This document shows, piece after piece, positions 59,100 to 64,000 of a stretch of 64,000 nucleotides of DNA. Numbering within the stretch: position 1 is the first letter of the stretch; every line of letters starts with the position of its first letter. The notes under the pieces are model-generated. The model saw only the letters and a list, made by a program, of their open reading frames with translations. It searched no databases and was not told the DNA's origin. The DNA is from Carnegiea gigantea (lineage: Eukaryota > Streptophyta > Magnoliopsida > Caryophyllales > Cactaceae). Made by a program: the position numbers and the translations under genes. The DNA lies in contig JAKOGI010002201.1 in the NCBI GenBank assembly GCA_029747015.1, forward strand, positions 62,001 to 126,000, in the 5' to 3' direction.

Positions 59100-59256
59100 G
59101 ATGCCCAGGCAGACGTGCCTCGCCCGAAAGGCTTCGGGCGCAACTTGCGTTAAAAGACTCGATGGTTCATGACATTCTGTAATTCACACCAAAAATTGCA
59201 TTTCACTACGTTCTTCGTCATTGCGAGAGCCAAGATATTCATTGTTGAGAGTCGTT
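59100..59256 (-). rRNA. Degenerate 5.8S rRNA (pseudogene)
   Basis: Minus-strand sequence starting AACGACTCTCAACAATGAAT and including TATCTTGGCTCTCGCA, GATGG-less ATGACGAAGAACGTAG, TTGGTGTGAATTACAGAAT, GAACCATCGAGTCTTTTAAC and GCAAGTTGCGCCCGAAGCC. It is full-length but carries many transitions (for example CGGCAACGG to CAACAATGA), so it is a decayed copy. Sequence beyond 59260 could be ITS1 but was not recognised. Confidence 0.88.
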
Positions 59257-60002
59257 ACGTTTTAAGTTACGTTTTAAGTAGGGAAAGGTGCCGCACCTTC
59301 TCATTGGCAGACTGGGCGCAGGCTAGGCTTATAGCTCAAAGGTTAGCCTCTGTCTCCAGCTTAGGGGATGAGTTATGGTGGCTACTTTATGCATGCTTCC
59401 CACTCCGCTTTGCCAATTCATAGCATGCTACGATACGAAGTCCATGTCCCTCACAATCAGCCGTTCAAGCATAACATCTTGAACTTTCATATCCTCACCA
59501 TTTCCAACAAACCACCTGGATCTCCAACCCTACACAAGGTACTCTATGTGTAACTCGCCTTGTGATCAAATTTGTCGCTGATCGTTATAACGCCTAGTCT
59601 CAGGTCATCATTTTTTGCACAACTACTAAGATGCAAATGCTATCCAACAAAGTTTACAAATAGCTGCAAGTACCAGCAGATATTCGCCAATAGAACAAGA
59701 ACCGCCAGATCTGATTAGAACCGCCAGATCATTATTTGGGTTTACGAGAGATCCATAATCCTAACAAGCCGAGCAAGTCTATAAACAAATAATCCAGGTT
59801 GGATACATCAAGTTATGCCATTTACAATGCACAGTAGTTAAGATTCATTATCGGTACTTAAGATTCATTAACACAAGCACAGAACGTTATGAGGAAGAGC
59901 AAAGCAATTCGCAAAATAGCTTGCATTGGCCGAAATACACAAGGGCACAAGAAGCAGCGACAATGCTCATCAAAATTACCAGAGAAGCTTGGCGAGGTTT
60001 AT
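59257..60002. other. Unassigned sequence between rDNA fragment and copia LTR
   Basis: Moderate GC near 59290-59400, then AT-rich. No gene recognised. A short repeat AACCGCCAGATC occurs twice (about 59700 and 59720). Confidence 0.4.
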
Positions 60003-60234
60003 TGTGATATATTTAGTCATTATCTTATGTGATTATCCCTTGACATAATTAGCTAATATTGTGATAACGTTTGTGATATTTTGCTGTAATCACTTCCCCT
60101 GTTTTTCTCTTATTATTTTAGGTAATTAGCCTTGTATATATTGACATATAGAGATCAATGAAAGGCAAGGGGTAGTGAGAGCCATTGTGAGCATGCCTCA
60201 CGTCTAAACCATCTCCCTTTGTATATTTTTCTCA
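60003..60234 (+). repeat. Left LTR of the right-hand copia element
   Basis: A short LTR inferred from TGTGATAT at 60003 to CTCA at 60234, directly followed by the primer-binding site TGGTATTAGAGC (60235-60246), complementary to initiator Met-tRNA with one change. The 5' boundary is a best guess because the right LTR is outside the window. Confidence 0.55.
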
Positions 60235-60336
60235 TGGTATTAGAGCAATACCGTTAAACATTCATCCGCCATAGTCATCTTTCATATTAATTAGAAAAGC
60301 CTAATAATAACTAAGGACGGAGGCAAGCAAGGATTC

Positions 60337-61378
60337 GTGATTGAGCCATACTCACCATATTACCTTCATCCATCCGAAGGACCCGGGGCCTTAATCACGG
60401 CGGTAGTGTTTGACGGGAAAAACTATGATCTGTGGGAGAAGGCGGTATGGACTGCCTTGAAAGCAAAGAACAAACTCGGGTTTATCGATGGGAGTTTAAC
60501 TAAACTCGAACTCAAAGAAGGAGAAGGATTCTCAGCATATCATGCTTGGGATATAGTTAACTCAATGATATGTTCATGGATTTTGAATGTTATTGAGCCT
60601 AGGTTGCGCCTGAGTGTGGCATACGCAGAGACTGCTGCGGCTATGTGGCAGGATCTTCAAAAACGGTATGGAGTCGCTAATGCTCTGAAGATCTATCAGT
60701 TAAAGGCGGGTATTGCCGATTGCAAACAAGAGGGATTAGATGTGGTTGGTTTTTACTCTAAGTTGACAAGTCTGTGGAGCGAGCTTAATAACCACATCAA
60801 GATCCCCTATTGTACGTGTAAAGGCTGCACTTGCGGTGCAGCGGCAAGGATTGTGAAAATGTTTGACGAAGAAAAAGCCTATCAATTCTTGATGGGTTTA
60901 AGTGACAAGCTGTACGGATAAATTCGAAGTCAAATTCTCACCCAAGAACCCCTTCCCCAAATCGAAAAAATATTCAACATGATGGTTCAAGAGGAGCAGC
61001 ATAGGACCCTGATGATGGGCCGAGAAGACAGAACACAATCTGCGGCTGCCTTTGCAATCACCCACGGCGAGAAAGTTCAACCCTCAACCGAAAAAGGCAC
61101 ATGTAAACATTGTGGCTGTTTCGGGCACAATGAGAGCAGTTGTTTTGAGATTATTGGGTACCCACCAGGTTGGGGATCCCGTGGAAAAGGACGAGGTCAG
61201 GGAAAGAGTTTCCGTGGTGGTTAGACTGGTGGAAGCCAAGGCAGAGGGGGAGGCCGAGAGGCGGCATATTCAACGGGCTCTGTTTCTGGGCATAGTTTTG
61301 GGCAGCAGGCGCAGGAGCTCAGACATGGAGAGCAAAGCAACAACATGTTTTCTGGCTTCACGAGTGATCAAGTGCAGA
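60337..61378 (+). pseudogene. copia Gag pseudogene with zinc knuckle
   Basis: The open frame starts near 60337 without a clear ATG. It shows the Gag N-terminal motif HPSEGPGALITAVVFDGKNY and the UBN2-type core (LWEKAVWTALKAKNKLGFID, IYQLKAGIADCKQEGLDVVG). A TAA at 60919-60921 (probably once CAA) interrupts it. The same frame continues to a CCHC knuckle CKHCGCFGHNESSC (about 61102) and a TAG near 61222. A shift near 61380 moves into the pol frame. Confidence 0.85.
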
Positions 61379-61382
61379 AGCT

Positions 61383-62861
61383 TTTCAGTTAATAGAGCCC
61401 TCACAGCCAGGTTATGAGAAATTGGCAGGTAAATCATATTGGATAATTGACTCGGGTGCATCGCGTCATATGACAGGGGACTTGCAAAGTCTTGAACGTA
61501 AGACATTTGTTGCACCTGTTCCCGTGAACTTGCCAAATGGAGCGAATGTGGTAGCCAGACTTGAAGGGAGTATGACTTTGGGTCCAAAAATTAATTTGGA
61601 CAAAGTTCTTTACATACCAAAATTTGCTTGCAATTTAATCTCTGTGGCACAATTAACTAGAGAATTAAAGTGTATTGTGATTTTTGACGAAGAATTGTGT
61701 GTGATACAGGACTGCACCTCGAAGAGCCCGATTGGAGTGGGTAGATTGCGAGAAGGGGTCTACTACTTCGATAATTTTTCGCCTTCAAGAGTTCAAGTCA
61801 ACGTGGTAGGCTCTCACAATCTGTGGCATGGGCGTTTAGAACATCCTTCGCATCCAATTTCATCTATGCTGTCCAACGAACTTAATATTAGTCATTGTGT
61901 TGAGAATAAAGTTGATGGACCCTGTGATGTTTGTTTTCGTGCCAAGCAGACACATACTCAATTTATCACTAGTGAAAGTCATGTTAAGGATTTATTTAAC
62001 CTCATTCATTGTGATATTTGGGGCGCATATAAGGTACCTTCTTTATGTGGCGCTCATTATTTTCTTACAATTGTTGATGATGCAAGTCGTGCTGTTTGGG
62101 TTTACTTAATGAAGGTCAAAGGGGAAGCATCGAATTTGTTACAAGACTTTGTTGTTATGGTCAACACGCAATTTGGTAAGGATGTGAAGATAATTAGAAG
62201 TAATAACGGACTAGAATTCTTATCTGGGCCTATGCGACAATTTTATAGACAACGAGGGATTTTACATCAAACAAGCTGTGTCAAGACCCCTCAACAAAAT
62301 GGGAGGGTTGAGAGAAAACACAGGCATATTTTGAACGTTGCTAGAGCCCTCCGCTTCCATGCACATCTACCGCTTGATTTTTGGGGGGAATGTGCCCTCA
62401 CCGCGGCATACTTAATTAATAGAACTCCAAGTAAGATTTTGAATGGAAAAACCCCCTATGAGGTTCTATTTGGTGTCAAGCCCTCCTATGACAATATTAA
62501 AATGTTTGGGTCCCTTTGTTTTGCTCATTGCAAACCAAGAACCAAAGACAAGTTTGCCCCTCGAAGTCGAAAATGTATTTTTGTGGGCTATCCGTATGGT
62601 AAGAAAGGTTGGAAAGTTTATGATTTGGAGACCCAAGAAATTTTCATTAGTCGTGATGTGGTTTTCCACGAGACCATATTCCCATTTTCCGAGCAGAATA
62701 CTGGGCAGCGGGAAGAGCAAAAATTGCTTGGACATCATGAAGTTAGTGTAAATAAAGCCTGCTTGACTGATTGGGGTGATCATGCAAAAGAAAATGATGT
62801 TCCTAGGCCCATTGATATTGCTGGGAGAGAGGAGCACACATTCGCAAGGGGATTGATATAG
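61383..62861 (+). pseudogene. copia protease-integrase pseudogene segment
   Basis: Starts in frame near 61383. The aspartic protease motif WIIDSGASRHMTG is intact (about 61437). The GAG-pre-integrase/zinc region reads HNLWHGRLEHPSH (normally LGHPS) with CDVCFRAKQ. In the integrase core the first Asp is present (IHCDIWGAY) and the Glu is present (PQQNGRVERKH), but the middle Asp of the usual SDNG is Asn in IIRSNNGLEF, so the catalytic DDE triad is broken. The frame ends at 62861 by frameshift. Confidence 0.9.
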
Positions 62862-64000
62862 AATCAGGGTGTGGGACGCAAGAGGCTACTGGGCTACAAG
62901 CTCATACAGGTCCGCCTGGGCCTGAATTGGTGTCTGGCCCGCTTGTGTCTACTGAAGCCGAGACCTTGCTATCTCCAGCTGGGCCGTCTGATTTAGCTGG
63001 GCCCAGTTCGTCCATGGAAAGGGGGAGAAATGAAGGCCACGTTGCACATCCAACCGAAACTACTCACACCCGGCCTGCTCGAGAGAAGCGACTTCCTTCC
63101 CATTTGCAAGATTATTTTTGCTATAATACTCAAGTAGCGGACCCCTTTCTTGCATCCTCACCATCAAAAGGCTCTTCAGGTAACCCTTATCCACTAGTCA
63201 ATTATATCACGTGCAATAATTTATCTAATCGTCATAGAGCTTTTCTTGCTGCTATTACAAAGATTGTTGAGCCCAGGTACTATCACGAAGCTGTCAAAGA
63301 TCCTCATTGGCGACAAGCCATGGCTGAAGAGATTAGAGCCTTGGAAGAAAATAGAACCTGGACAATTGAAGATTTGCCACCTGGAAAGAAACCCATCAGT
63401 TGCAAGTGGGTTTATAAAGTGAAGTATAAATCTGATGGTACAATTGAAAGATTCAAGGCTCGTCTTGTAGTTAGAGGAGATCATCAGTTAGAAGGCTTTG
63501 ATTTCAATGAGACTTTCGCTCCTGTGGCCAAAATGTCCACTGTAAGGACTTTCTCATCCGTTGCCGTTGCACAAGGATGGGAACTTCACCAGATGGATGT
63601 GAACAACGCCTTTCTACATGGTGATTTAGAGGAGGAAGTCTATATGCACATGCCTCCCGGTTTCTCTTCCAGTTCTCCTACCAAGGTCTGCAAGCTGTGT
63701 AAATCCCTTTATGGATTACGTCAAGCGCCTCATCAGTGGTTTGCTAAGCTCTCTGTCACACTTACTCATTATGGCTTTGCTAGATCATATGCCGACTATT
63801 CTCTATTCACATATCGCAATGGTAAGGTGTTTTTGGCTCTTTTGGTGTATGTGGACGATATCATTCTCGCTGGTAATGATCCTTAGGCATGCGCAGAATT
63901 TAAAACTTACTTAAACAATTGTTTTCGGATAAAAGACCTTGGTCCTCTTAAATACTTCCTTGGCATTGAAGTAGCTCGTGGTCCTCGTGGGATTTTTCTC
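62850..64000 (+). pseudogene. copia reverse transcriptase pseudogene segment (runs off window)
   Basis: After a frameshift near 62840 the RT domain reads WRQAMAEEIRALEENRTW, CKWVYKVKYKSDGTIERFKA, QMDVNNAFLHGDL, KSLYGLRQAPHQW and the catalytic YVDDIILAGND. A TAG at 63884 follows directly, and the same frame continues with FRIKDLGPLKYFLGIEVARG to the window end. The catalytic DD pair is intact. Confidence 0.9.

Larger units (their letters stand above)
60003..64000 (+). mobile_element. Ty1/copia retrotransposon, 3' end beyond the window
   Basis: LTR, primer-binding site, gag, protease, integrase and reverse transcriptase follow in the copia order. The reading frame is broken by stops at about 60919, 61222 and 63884 and by frameshifts near 61380 and 62840. 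RNase H and the right LTR would lie past 64000. The element is dead but recently enough inserted that all domains are easy to read. Confidence 0.92.

Noticed and set aside
58499..59143. Open frames on both strands over the rDNA fragment
   Set aside because: They overlie 26S, ITS2 and 5.8S sequence, whose identity is clear.
1..64000. CRISPR arrays, bacterial operons, riboswitches, phage features
   Set aside because: None seen; the window is eukaryotic nuclear DNA, and its short repeats are MITE interiors, microsatellites or tandem units without spacer structure.

Overview
This is about 64 kb of nuclear DNA from a flowering plant, most likely a core eudicot. The evidence is AT-rich intergenic DNA, many GT-AG introns, a chloroplast-targeted chlorophyll-biosynthesis enzyme, Ty1/copia, hAT, LINE, SINE and MITE insertions, and gene content resembling a block of Arabidopsis chromosome 5. 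I cannot name the species.

Six protein-coding genes are well supported. In order they are: the 5' end of a secreted class 3 lipase (minus, 111-1321); a small three-exon gene for a putatively N-myristoylated acidic protein (plus, 3444-6553); single-exon divinyl chlorophyllide 8-vinyl reductase DVR (minus, 6953-8203); a 16-exon kelch/coiled-coil gene like At5g18590 (plus, 13878-22212, 711 aa); 18-exon APC7, a TPR subunit of the anaphase-promoting complex (minus, 23863-36502, 561 aa); and three-exon beta-amylase-like BAM9 (plus, 55975-57948, 552 aa). Exon joins of the complete genes were worked out by hand and every reading frame closes. From memory, the lipase, DVR, BAM9 and kelch relatives lie close together on Arabidopsis chromosome 5 (about At5g18590-At5g18670), while APC7 does not, so the window looks like a partly conserved syntenic block. 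The genes share no operon-like logic. DVR (chlorophyll synthesis) and BAM9 (a probably non-catalytic plastid starch regulator) are both plastid-related.

The rest is transposon-rich. From 8.4 to 12.1 kb there are MITEs, a hAT MITE inserted at the edge of a SINE, and a stray exon. From 36.9 to 41.4 kb there is a MITE and a Cassandra-like TRIM whose 5S-rRNA-derived LTR has been split by a further insertion holding an LTR-bounded copia deletion derivative (38217-40747, TSD ATACT). From 41.96 to 45.16 kb a complete but decayed hAT element (TSD ATGAAGTA) sits inside an RNase H remnant. From 46.6 to 47.6 kb there is a TIR element filled with four 177-bp tandem units. From 51.1 to 54.3 kb a dead LINE carries an insertion with two shuffled pieces of chloroplast atpB. 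From 58.7 to 59.3 kb there is a degenerate 26S-ITS2-5.8S rDNA fragment, and from 60.0 kb to the end a broken copia element running off the window.

The most unusual signal is a set of four short terminal-inverted-repeat elements (8435-8653, 11740-12044, 36973-37172, 50095-50435) whose interiors consist almost wholly of degenerate 10-bp words in register. The word differs between families but the period, about one helical turn, is the same.
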